Assembly: GCA_028291365.1 (NCBI GenBank)
Contig: JAQGIE010000089.1
Span: 1 to 62,023 of the forward strand
Length of the DNA stretch: 62,023 nucleotides
From: Rhodospirillales bacterium
Lineage (GTDB): Bacteria > Pseudomonadota > Alphaproteobacteria > BOG-932 > Roseiterribacteraceae
Direction: 5' to 3'
In this document: piece by piece, positions 32,969 through 41,684 of the stretch
Numbering within the stretch: the first letter of the stretch is position 1
How the letters are laid out: the number at the start of each line of letters is the position of its first letter
Notes under the pieces: model-generated
Told to the model about the DNA's origin: nothing
Databases searched by the model: none
The model's input: only the letters and a program-made list of their open reading frames with translations
Translations under genes and position numbers: made by a program

Positions 32969-33799
32969 TTAGTGCGTCGACACAGTGGTCGATGTCTGTG
33001 GCCGCCAGCGCAGCAGCTTGTTCTCGACCGCGCTCACGCATGCGTCGATGACGATGACGAAGATCGTCAGCACCAGCATGCCCGAGAAGACGCCGACCGT
33101 GTCGAATACGCCTTCGGCCTGCGCGATGCGGTAGCCGAGCCCGGCCGAGGCGCCGAGATATTCGCCGACCACCGCACCGACCAGCGCGAAGCCGACGGCC
33201 GTGTGCAGGCTCGAAAACACCCACGACATCGCTGACGGCAGGTAGACGTGACGCAACAGCTGCCGCCCGTTCATGCCCAGCATGCGCGCATTGGCGAGAA
33301 TGACCGGGCTGACTTCCTTGACGCCCTGATAGACGTTGAAGAAGACGATGAAGAAGGTCAGCGACACGCCGAGCGCGACCTTCGACCAGATACCGAGGCC
33401 CAGCCACAACGCGAAAATCGGCGCCAGCACGACGCGTGGCACCGCGTTCGCCGCTTTGACATACGGATCGAACACCGCCGACACGAGCGGGGCGCGCGCA
33501 AACCAGAAGCCGATCGCGATGCCCGCGACGGTGCCGATGGAAAAGGCCAGCACGGTTTCGAGCAGCGTGATGCCGAGATGCCGATAGAAGGCGGCGGTCA
33601 GCAGATCCTTGCCCGTGCGCTCGAGCACGCCCAGCGGCGTGGCAAAGAAGAACGGGTTGAGCAATCCCGTCGCGGTCAGTACGTGCCACAAAAGAAAGAA
33701 TGCGATCAGCACGAAGATCTGCAGCGCCAGCAGCTGCGGCCGCGAGTCCAGCAGGCGCTTCGGCTCGCGCTTTGGTTTAGACACGGCTGGTGCGCGCAT
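32969..33799 (-). CDS. ABC transporter permease (SsuC/TauC-like)
   Basis: 276-aa inner-membrane permease with about six hydrophobic segments and a cytoplasmic EAA loop, 'ANARMLGMNGRQLLRHVYLP'. It forms the channel with the ATPase, whose stop it overlaps by 23 nt. A start at the internal residue 7 region would shorten the overlap. Confidence 0.93.
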   Translation of the reverse strand: MRAPAVSKPKREPKRLLDSRPQLLALQIFVLIAFFLLWHVLTATGLLNPFFFATPLGVLERTGKDLLTAAFYRHLGITLLETVLAFSIGTVAGIAIGFWFARAPLVSAVFDPYVKAANAVPRVVLAPIFALWLGLGIWSKVALGVSLTFFIVFFNVYQGVKEVSPVILANARMLGMNGRQLLRHVYLPSAMSWVFSSLHTAVGFALVGAVVGEYLGASAGLGYRIAQAEGVFDTVGVFSGMLVLTIFVIVIDACVSAVENKLLRWRPQTSTTVSTH

Positions 33800-34565
33800 A
33801 GCCCTTCAGAACCTCGCCTTTGAGATCGGCCCAGATGGCCTTGTGCAGGTCGAGAAAGCCGCCAGTCATGCGAATCTCGGCGACGTCGCGCGGCCGCGGC
33901 AGGTCGATCTTGTATTCGCCGATGATGCGCGAGCGCGGGCCGGCCGAGAGCAGCACGACGCGATCGGACAGCGCGATCGCCTCTTCCAGGTCATGGGTGA
34001 TGAAGACCACCGACTTGCGATCGGCCGACCACAATTCGAGCAGCTCGTTTTCCATCAGCTGCCGCGTCTGCACGTCGAGCGCGCTGAACGGCTCGTCCAT
34101 CAGCACGATCTTGGGATCAAGGATCAGCGTCTGCGCCAGCGCCGCGCGCTTGCGCATGCCGCCGGACATCTGATGCGGGTAGCGGTCGCCGAAATCGCTC
34201 AGGCCCACGCGCTCGAGCCAGGCGTCGGCGCGCGCCAGGGCCACGCTGCGCGTGGTGCCGCGCACTTCGAGCCCGACCGCGACGTTGTCGCGCGCGGTCT
34301 TCCAGGGCATCAACGCTTCGGTTTGAAACATGTAGCCGGCGTGCGGATTGAGCCCGTCGAGCTCGTCGCCGAACACCAGCACCTGCCCGTCACTGGGTCG
34401 CAACAGCCCGGCGGCGACGTTGAGGAAGGTCGACTTGCCGCAACCGGTCGGGCCGACGATCGACACGAATTCGCCCGGCGCGACGTCAAGCGACGCGCCG
34501 GCGATCGCGGTATAGCCACCCGCGAAGGTGCACGTGACGTCCTGCAGCGACAGGGCCGCCGTCAT
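33777..34565 (-). CDS. ABC transporter ATP-binding protein (SsuB/TauB-like)
   Basis: 262-aa ATPase: Walker A 'GPTGCGKST', Q-loop 'FQTEALMPW', signature 'MSGGMRKRAALAQ', Walker B 'KIVLMDEPFSALD' and H-loop 'FITHDLEEA'. All catalytic elements are intact. First gene of the importer operon. About 110 nt of GC-rich sequence upstream separates it from msrQ and presumably holds the promoter. Confidence 0.95.
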   Translation of the reverse strand: MTAALSLQDVTCTFAGGYTAIAGASLDVAPGEFVSIVGPTGCGKSTFLNVAAGLLRPSDGQVLVFGDELDGLNPHAGYMFQTEALMPWKTARDNVAVGLEVRGTTRSVALARADAWLERVGLSDFGDRYPHQMSGGMRKRAALAQTLILDPKIVLMDEPFSALDVQTRQLMENELLELWSADRKSVVFITHDLEEAIALSDRVVLLSAGPRSRIIGEYKIDLPRPRDVAEIRMTGGFLDLHKAIWADLKGEVLKGYARTSRV

Positions 34566-34677
34566 TGCCGCGCCTCCCCTACGTTCTTGCTTGGGCGGGC
34601 GATCCGTTCACGCATGCGCCGCCTTGCCGTTGGGGAAAGCGTAGGTGCTGCGGCGCAGCCCGACAAGCAGCGTCAGG

Positions 34678-35295
34678 TCAGGCGGAAACCGGCCTCGTCG
34701 CCACACGGCGCGTCCGCGCCTGCCACACGCGCCAGCCCAGCAGGGCCGCGAGCAGCCCGGCATAGAACCAGGGCCAGGTCGTGTCCGATTTCACCAGCAG
34801 GTCGTAATGCAGCACGCCGAGGGGTGCGATCAGGTAGGCAAGCTTGTGCAGTTGCCGCCAGCGCCGCCCACCCAGCCGCCGCACCATCGCATTGGTCGAG
34901 GTGATCGCCAGCGGCAGCAACAACGTGAAGCCGAGCATGCCGAAGGTGATGTAGGGCCGCTTCAGCACGTCCTTGACGATCGCCTGCCAGTCGAAGAACT
35001 GGTCGACGCCGATATAGGTCAGCAGATGCAGCGCGATATAGGCGAAACCCGACAGGCCGATCGTGCGGCGATAGCGCTGCAGCCCGTGCCAGCCGAACCA
35101 GCCGCGCAACGGCGTGATGGCAAGGCCGGCGACCAGGAAGCGCAGTCCCCACAGGCCGAGAAAACGTAGGCCCGTGTTGATCGGATTGGCACCGAGCTGA
35201 TCGTCCAGTCCCCACCACACCAGGCACAGCAGCGGCGACAGGCAGGCGAGCCAGACGACCGCATAGATGATGCGATCGCGTGTGCGTCTGGTCAT
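34678..35295 (-). CDS. msrQ: Heme-binding membrane subunit MsrQ
   Basis: 205-aa inner-membrane protein with about six segments and ferric-reductase-like conserved His in 'SGFAYIALHLLTY' and 'WRQLHKLAYLIAPLGVLHY'. It donates electrons from the quinone pool to MsrP for repair of oxidised Met in periplasmic proteins. It lies 3 nt after msrP. Confidence 0.95.
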   Translation of the reverse strand: MTRRTRDRIIYAVVWLACLSPLLCLVWWGLDDQLGANPINTGLRFLGLWGLRFLVAGLAITPLRGWFGWHGLQRYRRTIGLSGFAYIALHLLTYIGVDQFFDWQAIVKDVLKRPYITFGMLGFTLLLPLAITSTNAMVRRLGGRRWRQLHKLAYLIAPLGVLHYDLLVKSDTTWPWFYAGLLAALLGWRVWQARTRRVATRPVSA

Positions 35296-35298
35296 GGC

Positions 35299-36225
35299 TC
35301 AGAAGAACTTGCGCAGATCCATGCCCGCATACAGCTCGGCGACCTGCTCGCCATAGCCGTTGAACGGCAGCGTGTCGCGACGGCGGAACTCGCCGATGCG
35401 GCGCTCGGTCTTCTGCGACCAGCGCGGATGATCGACGTCGGGATTCACGTTGGAATAGAAGCCGTATTCATTGGGCGCCGACACGTTCCAGGCGGTGCGC
35501 GGCTGGCTATCCTGCAGCTTGATCCGGACGATCGATTTGATGCCCTTGAAGCCGTATTTCCACGGCACGACCAGGCGCAGCGGCGCGCCGTTCTGGTTGG
35601 GCAGCGTTTCGCCATAGAGCCCGACCGCGAGCAAGGTCAGGGGATGCATCGCTTCGTCGATGCGCAGCCCTTCGCGATACGGCCATTCCAGCACGCGGCG
35701 AGTCTGGCCCGGCATCTGCGCGGTGTCGTACAGCGTTTCGAACGCCACGTATTTCGCGCCCGGAGTCGGCCCCGCCGCCTGCAGGACACTGGCCAGCGGC
35801 ACGCCGATCCACGGGATCACCATCGACCAGCCCTCGACGCAGCGATGGCGATAGAGGCGTTCTTCCAGGGACGCCGGCTTGATCAGGTCGTCCAGCGCGT
35901 AGCTGCCGGGACGTTCGCACGCGCCTTCGACGACGACGCTCCAGGGCGACGTACGCAAGGTGCCGGCATTCTTCGCCGGCTCGTCCTTTTCGACGCCGAA
36001 TTCGTAGAAATTATTGTAGGTCGTGACCGCTTCCTTGGCGGTCGGCTTGTCGTCGGCCCGGAAGGGGCCGGGCTTCGCCGTCAAGGCGGCGCCGAGCGCG
36101 GTGCCGCTCGCCAGGGTCGCGAAGGCGGTCGCGCCCACGCCGGCGAGAAACTCTCGCCGTGCGAGATAAAGCCGTTGCGGCGTGATTTCCGACCACGGAA
36201 GCGCGGGTCCCAGACGATGCTGCAT
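35299..36225 (-). CDS. msrP: Periplasmic methionine sulfoxide reductase MsrP
   Basis: 308-aa molybdoenzyme of the sulfite-oxidase fold. Tat signal '[20 protein letters not shown]' in the N-terminal 50 residues; the Cys that ligates molybdenum is in '[20 protein letters not shown]'; '[15 protein letters not shown]' is a family hallmark. It reduces Met-sulfoxide in envelope proteins together with MsrQ. Confidence 0.96.
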   Translation of the reverse strand: MQHRLGPALPWSEITPQRLYLARREFLAGVGATAFATLASGTALGAALTAKPGPFRADDKPTAKEAVTTYNNFYEFGVEKDEPAKNAGTLRTSPWSVVVEGACERPGSYALDDLIKPASLEERLYRHRCVEGWSMVIPWIGVPLASVLQAAGPTPGAKYVAFETLYDTAQMPGQTRRVLEWPYREGLRIDEAMHPLTLLAVGLYGETLPNQNGAPLRLVVPWKYGFKGIKSIVRIKLQDSQPRTAWNVSAPNEYGFYSNVNPDVDHPRWSQKTERRIGEFRRRDTLPFNGYGEQVAELYAGMDLRKFF

Positions 36226-36308
36226 GGTCCAATCCTCGTATCACGCCCGTTTCGTGCGCCGCCCAACCGAGGTTACTTGGCCAGCCCCCAATTGGATCGG
36301 ATCATGCT

Positions 36309-37397
36309 TTAGGGCAGCAGCGTCAGAAAAACGTAGGTGGCGAACAGGACCAGATGCACGAACCCTGACAGGATGTTGGTGCGCCCGGTTCCGAACGTGA
36401 GTGCGGCGACGATCATGGTCAGCACGAGCAGCACCATGTCCTTGCCCTCGAGGCCGAGCAGCAGGTTTTGCTTGGTGAAAATGCTGACCGCCGCGATCAC
36501 CGGAATGGTCAGACCGATCGTGGCCAAGGACGACCCCAGCGCGAGGTTGAGGCTCTGCTGCAGCCGGTCGTCGCGCGCCGCGCGAACCGCAGCGACGCCT
36601 TCGGGCATCAGGATCAGCAGCGCGACGGCGATACCGACCATGCCTTCGGGTGCGTCGGCCGCCACGGTCACCGCTTCCGCCAGCAACGCGAACTGTTTCG
36701 ACAGCAGGATGACGGCAACCAGCGCGACGATCAGCAACCCGAGATTCGCAGCCATGCGGCGATCGAATTTGGTCGGTGCCGTCCTGCCGTCGCCACTGCT
36801 GAGGTCGGCGAAATAGTCGCGGTGCTGGATGGTCTGGATGAACAGGAACACGAAATACAAGGCCAAGACCGCGATACCGACGAAGGTCAGCTGTGCGATC
36901 GAATAGACCGGGCCGACCGGCGTGGTGAAATTGGGCAGGATCAGCGTCAGAACTGAAAGCGGCATCAGCACGATCAGATAGGCCGCGACGCCTTTGGCGC
37001 GAAAACCTTGTTCGCGATAGCGCAACCCGCCGACCACGATGCACAGCCCGACCAGGCCGTTGCACACGATCATGATCACAGCGAACACCGTATCGCGCGC
37101 GAGCGCCGGTTTGGGGTGATCGCCAAGCATCGACGTCGCGATCAGGGCCACTTCGATCACCGTGACCGCGATGGTCAGGATCAGCGTGCCGTACGGCTCG
37201 CCGACACGATGCGCGATCTCTTCGGCATGGTGGACCGCGGCTGAGATCGCCGCGAGCAGAACCGCAATCAGCGCCAGCGAGGCGACGATGCGCAAGGACA
37301 GCGGCGTTGCTGCGCCGACCAGATCCACGCGTGCGAAGGCTGCGACGCTGAGCAGCGCCACGACCGGCGCTGCAATTGAGGGCCAGTGCTTGGTCAT
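36309..37397 (-). CDS. Calcium/cation:proton antiporter, ChaA-like
   Basis: 362-aa membrane protein with about eleven segments. It carries the acidic alpha-repeat helices of the CaCA superfamily: 'AVTVIEVALIATSMLG' in the first half and 'EGMVGIAVALLILMPEGVAA' with 'SLNLALGSSLATIGLTIPVI' in the second. It likely exports Ca2+ (or Na+/K+) for protons. The ATG overlaps the stop of the PAP2 gene (ATGA), so it is the last gene of that operon. An acidic linker typical of larger eukaryotic homologues is absent. Confidence 0.9.
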   Translation of the reverse strand: MTKHWPSIAAPVVALLSVAAFARVDLVGAATPLSLRIVASLALIAVLLAAISAAVHHAEEIAHRVGEPYGTLILTIAVTVIEVALIATSMLGDHPKPALARDTVFAVIMIVCNGLVGLCIVVGGLRYREQGFRAKGVAAYLIVLMPLSVLTLILPNFTTPVGPVYSIAQLTFVGIAVLALYFVFLFIQTIQHRDYFADLSSGDGRTAPTKFDRRMAANLGLLIVALVAVILLSKQFALLAEAVTVAADAPEGMVGIAVALLILMPEGVAAVRAARDDRLQQSLNLALGSSLATIGLTIPVIAAVSIFTKQNLLLGLEGKDMVLLVLTMIVAALTFGTGRTNILSGFVHLVLFATYVFLTLLP

Positions 37398-38620
37398 GCC
37401 GTTGATCCGCCCGGCCGCCGCGCCCACCAGCCTTGGAAGATCAATCGTTCGAGAACGAGCATGACGAGCAAGGTAAGCAAGATGCCGATCACCGTGTCGC
37501 TGAGAAAATGCGCGCCGCGCGCCATCCGCATCAGCGCCACCAGCGCCGCGAAGCTGCCGATCCGCCAGGCCCAGCGGCGGCGCTGCACGCCGGCCGGCCA
37601 AGCCCAGGCGAAGGCGACCAGCGCCACCGCAAAGGACGCGTCACCCGACACGAAGCTGCAGTTTTTCGGGCACTGATCGCTGACCGCCCAGGCCGGGCTG
37701 AAGCGCTTTGTGCCGCCGAATTCGGCGATCTGGTGCGGCCTCGCGCGGCCCCAATTGTTCTTGAGCACGGCGTTGGCGACGAGACCTGGGCCGATCGCGA
37801 TGGTCAGCGCCACGAACAGCAGCAGCGGCCGCGACAAGCGCCACAGATGCGCGCGCCGGATCTCGCCCCATGCGAACAGCAGCAGCACCACAGCCAGCCC
37901 CCACTCGATGGCGGCAGGCACGGTGTCGAAGATGCGGGCCACGACCGAGTTGGTGGTCAGGAATTCGTGGTCACCGCGATAGAACCAGCCCGCCACGTGC
38001 AGGTCGACGCCCGGCACCACGACGAAGAAAAGCGAGCTGAGACATAGGATGAGGAACAGGGCGCGGATCATCTTTGTATCCGTCACTTGGCGCAGATAGC
38101 TGCGCCACGGTGCGAGCAGTGCATGCAGCCGCTCGGCACGGACCCGGCTGCGTTCGATATCGTCGTCGGTGCGGGCCGGCAGGCCGGGCAGCAGGCGGCG
38201 GACCCAGCGATCGATGCGCTCGATCAGCGGCATGGCGCCTGCCCGTCCCGGCCTGTCACCGCCCGAACTGCGGAACGCGCGCACCAGCTCGTCGCGAAAG
38301 TTGCACTCGCGCGGCACCGCCGCCAGCAGCGGTACCGACGCACGCACCTCGTCTTCGTCGTCGAACGGCGTGTCGGTCAGCGCCTGCGGAATCCAGATCC
38401 AGCCATTGTCGAGGTCGCGCCGCACCAGCGAGGCGTTGGCGAGCTCGTCCATCGCCGCTTCGATCCGCGCCAGATCGAGCAAGGTGTCGCGCGCCGCGTC
38501 GAGCGCGTCGAAACAGAACGCGCCGATGCGGTTCGAGGCCGGCCCGGTCACCAGCCAACTCGCCAGCAGCTTCGCGTCGGCGCCGATCGTCTGGCCGCGC
38601 CAGAAAGCGGCGAGCGTCAT
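37394..38620 (-). CDS. PAP2-family lipid phosphatase with N-terminal winged-helix-like fusion
   Basis: 408-aa protein in two parts. Residues 1 to about 115 are soluble: 'SWLVTGPASNRIGAFCF' and 'LDNGWIWIPQAL' resemble the N-terminal winged-helix-like domain of phage replication proteins. From residue 184 onward there are about six membrane segments with PAP2 motifs 'KNNWGRARP', 'FVSGDASF' and 'RMARGAHFLSD'. The PAP2 part should dephosphorylate a lipid such as lipid A, undecaprenyl-PP or phosphatidate. The PAP2 part could also be translated separately from Met184 (38071). Overlaps the GT39 gene upstream and the antiporter downstream by 4 nt each. Confidence 0.82.
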   Translation of the reverse strand: MTLAAFWRGQTIGADAKLLASWLVTGPASNRIGAFCFDALDAARDTLLDLARIEAAMDELANASLVRRDLDNGWIWIPQALTDTPFDDEDEVRASVPLLAAVPRECNFRDELVRAFRSSGGDRPGRAGAMPLIERIDRWVRRLLPGLPARTDDDIERSRVRAERLHALLAPWRSYLRQVTDTKMIRALFLILCLSSLFFVVVPGVDLHVAGWFYRGDHEFLTTNSVVARIFDTVPAAIEWGLAVVLLLFAWGEIRRAHLWRLSRPLLLFVALTIAIGPGLVANAVLKNNWGRARPHQIAEFGGTKRFSPAWAVSDQCPKNCSFVSGDASFAVALVAFAWAWPAGVQRRRWAWRIGSFAALVALMRMARGAHFLSDTVIGILLTLLVMLVLERLIFQGWWARRPGGSTA

Positions 38621-40080
38621 CCTTTAAAGCCGGTGACTTCGAGATAGCGATAAACGCGCTGCCGGCCGGTACCGATGCGCAGCAGCAGGCGGCCGACGAT
38701 TTGTGCCTGTTCGAAACGTTGCGTCACCGGTGAGTCGCCGTCGAACGGCAGGATCAGCAGCCCGTGCGCGCCGGTCCTGGCGTCGATCGGCTGCGTCAGC
38801 TCGAACTGGTTGCCCGGCACCGGCCCGGTCGGAACGATCACCAGCGGCGCCGGATAATCGCGCAGATAGTAGGTCAGCGCCGCCATCGTCTTGCGGTCGA
38901 CCGTGACGATGCTGGCACCCGGCATGTTGAGGCTGCGCGTCCGCACGTCGCGCGCGAGGCTCGACCAGCCGCGACGGAAGGCGAGCGGCGCGTCCAGCAC
39001 TTTGGGCAGCGGTGCCGATGCGAGTCCGGCGGCATAGACGTAGAAGATCAGCGCGACCACGAGGTGCAGCCCGATCGAGGCGGCGGCGATGCGCTTGCGT
39101 CCGGTCGCCAGCAGCCAGCGCACCACCCAGATGCTGCCCGCGACATAGGCGGGCGCGGCCCAGTTGGCATGGGCCCGCGCGATCGCCGCCTGCACCAGCA
39201 CGACGACGATCGGCGTCAGCGTGAAGCACAGCAGGAATCGCTCGGTCAGGTCGGCCGGATGGCGGCGCAGCAGCGCCAGACGAACCAGCAGTGCGCCGAA
39301 CAGGATCGGCCCGAACACGCCGAATTGCGACGCGATCCAGATCGGCGCGCCTTCGGTGTCGCTGGCCGCGTCGTTCCAGGCGGCATTGGCAGCCGTATGG
39401 CCGAACGTGGCCCAGCCATTGGTCGCGTTCCAGATCAGGTTGGGCAACAGGCACAGCAGCGCGACGGCGATCGCCAGCAAGCCGCGCCGCGACCACCAGA
39501 ACTGCCGCGCCTCGCGCGACCACAGCGCATGCAGCAATGCGGCGAGGACGAAATAGGCCATCGCATATTTGGCGAGAAAGCCGATGCCGATCGCGAGCCC
39601 GAGCACGAAACTCCGGCGCAGGCTGCTTGCCTTGGGGGCTTCGGCATACGCGACCAGCGCCACCGCCCAGGCCGCAAGCAGCGGCGCGTCGGTCGAGATC
39701 AGGGTCGACGAAAACGTGACCCCGGGCAGCGTCAGATACGTCAGCGCGCTCCAGAAGCCGAGCCGCTGGTCGTTCAAGGCGGTGCCGAGGCGATAGAGCG
39801 CGAAGGCCGCAACCGCGTGACATAGCGGCGACGCCATGCGCACGCCGTACTCGGCGTCGCCGGCGAGTTTCGTCGTCGCCGCGATCAGCCAGGCGATCAG
39901 CGGCGGCTTGGAGAAATAGCCGAAGGCGAACTCCCGGCTCCACGACCAGTACTGCGCTTCGTCGGGCAGCAGGTCGAGCGGGCTGATCTTCAACACGCCG
40001 AGCCGCAGCAGCGTCAGGCCGAGGACCGTCGCCAAAGTCCAGCGCGCCCAGGGCGGCGCGAATGTACGCGGGTCAGTCAT
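38617..40080 (-). CDS. Glycosyltransferase family 39 membrane protein (ArnT-like)
   Basis: 487-aa polytopic enzyme with about 11-12 membrane segments. The N-terminal loop 'LLPDEAQYWSWSREFAFGYF' carries the catalytic Asp-Glu of the PMT/GT39 family and is followed by 'SKPPLIAWLIAATT'. It transfers a sugar from a polyprenyl-phosphate donor to a lipid or protein in the periplasm. With the PAP2 phosphatase next to it (4-nt overlap), modification of lipid A or another envelope glycolipid is plausible. Overlaps the MBL gene by 8 nt. Confidence 0.9.
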   Translation of the reverse strand: MTDPRTFAPPWARWTLATVLGLTLLRLGVLKISPLDLLPDEAQYWSWSREFAFGYFSKPPLIAWLIAATTKLAGDAEYGVRMASPLCHAVAAFALYRLGTALNDQRLGFWSALTYLTLPGVTFSSTLISTDAPLLAAWAVALVAYAEAPKASSLRRSFVLGLAIGIGFLAKYAMAYFVLAALLHALWSREARQFWWSRRGLLAIAVALLCLLPNLIWNATNGWATFGHTAANAAWNDAASDTEGAPIWIASQFGVFGPILFGALLVRLALLRRHPADLTERFLLCFTLTPIVVVLVQAAIARAHANWAAPAYVAGSIWVVRWLLATGRKRIAAASIGLHLVVALIFYVYAAGLASAPLPKVLDAPLAFRRGWSSLARDVRTRSLNMPGASIVTVDRKTMAALTYYLRDYPAPLVIVPTGPVPGNQFELTQPIDARTGAHGLLILPFDGDSPVTQRFEQAQIVGRLLLRIGTGRQRVYRYLEVTGFKG

Positions 40081-40852
40081 GGTCGAACTCTAGCACCAAG
40101 CCGTCGAAAGCCGGCGCGACGCCGCCCGGAAGCTCTTCGCGCAGCCCGGCATAATCCATCGTGTGATTGAGATGGGTCAGGAAGGCCTGGCGCGGGCGCA
40201 GCCGTTCGATCCAGCCCAGCACCTTGTCGAGATGCGCGTGCGCGATATGCGGCTGGCGCCGCACCGCCGCGACCAGCCAGGTATCGATGCCGGCCAGCGT
40301 CGCCCAGGCATGGTCGTCGAGCTCCTGCACGTCGGTCGAATAGGCGAAGGCACCGACGCGAATGCCGATCGAGGTCGCGACGACATGATCCTGGCGGAAC
40401 AGGGCCAGATCGAGCCCGTCGAGCGTCAGACGGTCGGTCGCCTCGTGCGCGATCAGGGTCGGCTTGTCGTAATAGCCGCTGCGTCCGCCGCGACCGAACA
40501 TGTAGGGAAAGCGGCGTTCGATGTCGTCGAGCGTGGCGCGGTCGGCATAGATGTCGATCGGGCTGCGGCGCGCGATGGTCAGCGCCCGAAGATCGTCGAT
40601 GCCGGCCGTGTGATCGGCGTGGTGGTGCGTGAACAGGATCGCATCGACCCAAGCGATCTCGGCGCGCAACAGCTGTTCGCGAATGTCGGGGCCGGCGTCG
40701 ATCAGCACCCGGCGTCCCCCGCGCTCGACCAGAACAGCCGGCCGCAGGCGGCGATTCTTGGGCTCGTTCGGGTCACAGTCGCCCCAGATCGGCCCCAACA
40801 TCGGCACGCCGGTGGAGTTGCCGCAGCCGAGAACGGTGATCTTGAGCGTCAC
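40073..40852 (-). CDS. MBL-fold metallohydrolase, PhnP-like
   Basis: 259-aa metallo-beta-lactamase-fold hydrolase. Motif 'THHHADHTAGIDDLRAL' supplies the HxHxDH metal ligands; 'VLGCGNSTGVPMLGPIWGDC' at the start and 'HLNHTMDY' near the end fit the PhnP/RNase Z-like phosphodiesterase branch. A cyclic-phosphate or nucleotide diesterase role is likely. I chose the GTG at 40852 because 'TLKITVLGCGNSTG' begins the fold. It follows tatD by 58 nt, as is common in alphaproteobacteria. Confidence 0.9.
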   Translation of the reverse strand: MTLKITVLGCGNSTGVPMLGPIWGDCDPNEPKNRRLRPAVLVERGGRRVLIDAGPDIREQLLRAEIAWVDAILFTHHHADHTAGIDDLRALTIARRSPIDIYADRATLDDIERRFPYMFGRGGRSGYYDKPTLIAHEATDRLTLDGLDLALFRQDHVVATSIGIRVGAFAYSTDVQELDDHAWATLAGIDTWLVAAVRRQPHIAHAHLDKVLGWIERLRPRQAFLTHLNHTMDYAGLREELPGGVAPAFDGLVLEFDHD

Positions 40853-40910
40853 GTGGCTTCGATCCGCGAAGCGGAAGAAGAATTTACCGCTCGGCGCTCG
40901 ACGCTTCCCT

Positions 40911-41684
40911 TCATGCTGCGCGCTTCGCGCGCGAAAAGAGGCGGAAGAAGTTTTCCGTCGTATGCCGCGCCAGCTCGGCCGGGTCGACATTTTTCAGCTC
41001 GGCGACGAAACGCGCCGTGTGGGCGACGAAAGCCGGCTCGTTGCGCTTGCCGCGCATCGGTGTCGGCGCGAGATACGGCGCGTCGGTCTCGACCAGCATC
41101 CGGTCGAGCGGAACGAGCTGCGCGATCTCCTGCAGCTCGACCGACTTCTTGAACGTCACGATGCCCGAGAAGGAGATGTACAGCCCCATCGCCAGCGCGC
41201 GTTCGGCCATGGCGCGGCTCGACGAGAAACAATGCAGCACGCCATGGGTGCCACCCTCTTCCTGCAGCAGCCGCAGCGTGTCGTCCTCGGCGTCGCGCGT
41301 ATGCACGATCACCGGCAGGCCGGTCGCCTTGCACGCCTGCAGATGGGCGCGGAACTGGCGCTGCTGCACGTCGCGCGGGCTGGTGTCGTAGAAATAATCC
41401 AGCCCGGTCTCGCCGATGCCGACGACTTTTGCATCGCCGGCGAGCTTGATGAGCTCGTCGGTGGTGACGTCGCCCTCTTCCGCGCTGTGATGCGGATGCG
41501 TGCCGAGCGAGCAGCTGACATCGTCATTGGCGGCGGCGACGGCGAGGATCTCGCCGAAACGGCGCACGCGCGTGCAGATGGTGAGCATGTGACCGACGCC
41601 GGCCGCGCGGGCGCGCGCCAGCATGTCGGCGTGATCGGGCGCGAAGTCGGGAAATTCGAGATGGCAGTGGCTGTCGACCAGCAT
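40911..41684 (-). CDS. tatD: TatD family hydrolase
   Basis: 257-aa metal-dependent DNase of the amidohydrolase fold. Metal ligands in 'MLVDSHCHLEF', Glu in 'VGIGETGLDYFYD', His in 'LPVIVHTRDAEDD', 'HGVLHCFSSS' and Asp in 'LVETDAPYLAP'. It acts in 3'-5' DNA trimming during repair or quality control. It overlaps the metG stop by 3-4 nt; the metG-tatD order is conserved in many bacteria. The GC-rich stem GCGCGC/GCGCGC near the stop could weaken readthrough. Confidence 0.95.
   Translation of the reverse strand: MLVDSHCHLEFPDFAPDHADMLARARAAGVGHMLTICTRVRRFGEILAVAAANDDVSCSLGTHPHHSAEEGDVTTDELIKLAGDAKVVGIGETGLDYFYDTSPRDVQQRQFRAHLQACKATGLPVIVHTRDAEDDTLRLLQEEGGTHGVLHCFSSSRAMAERALAMGLYISFSGIVTFKKSVELQEIAQLVPLDRMLVETDAPYLAPTPMRGKRNEPAFVAHTARFVAELKNVDPAELARHTTENFFRLFSRAKRAA

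Noticed and set aside
40861-40935. Terminator at the tatD end
   Set aside because: A GCGCGC stem is present but lies within the tatD coding end, has no T-run, and the next gene continues on the same strand.
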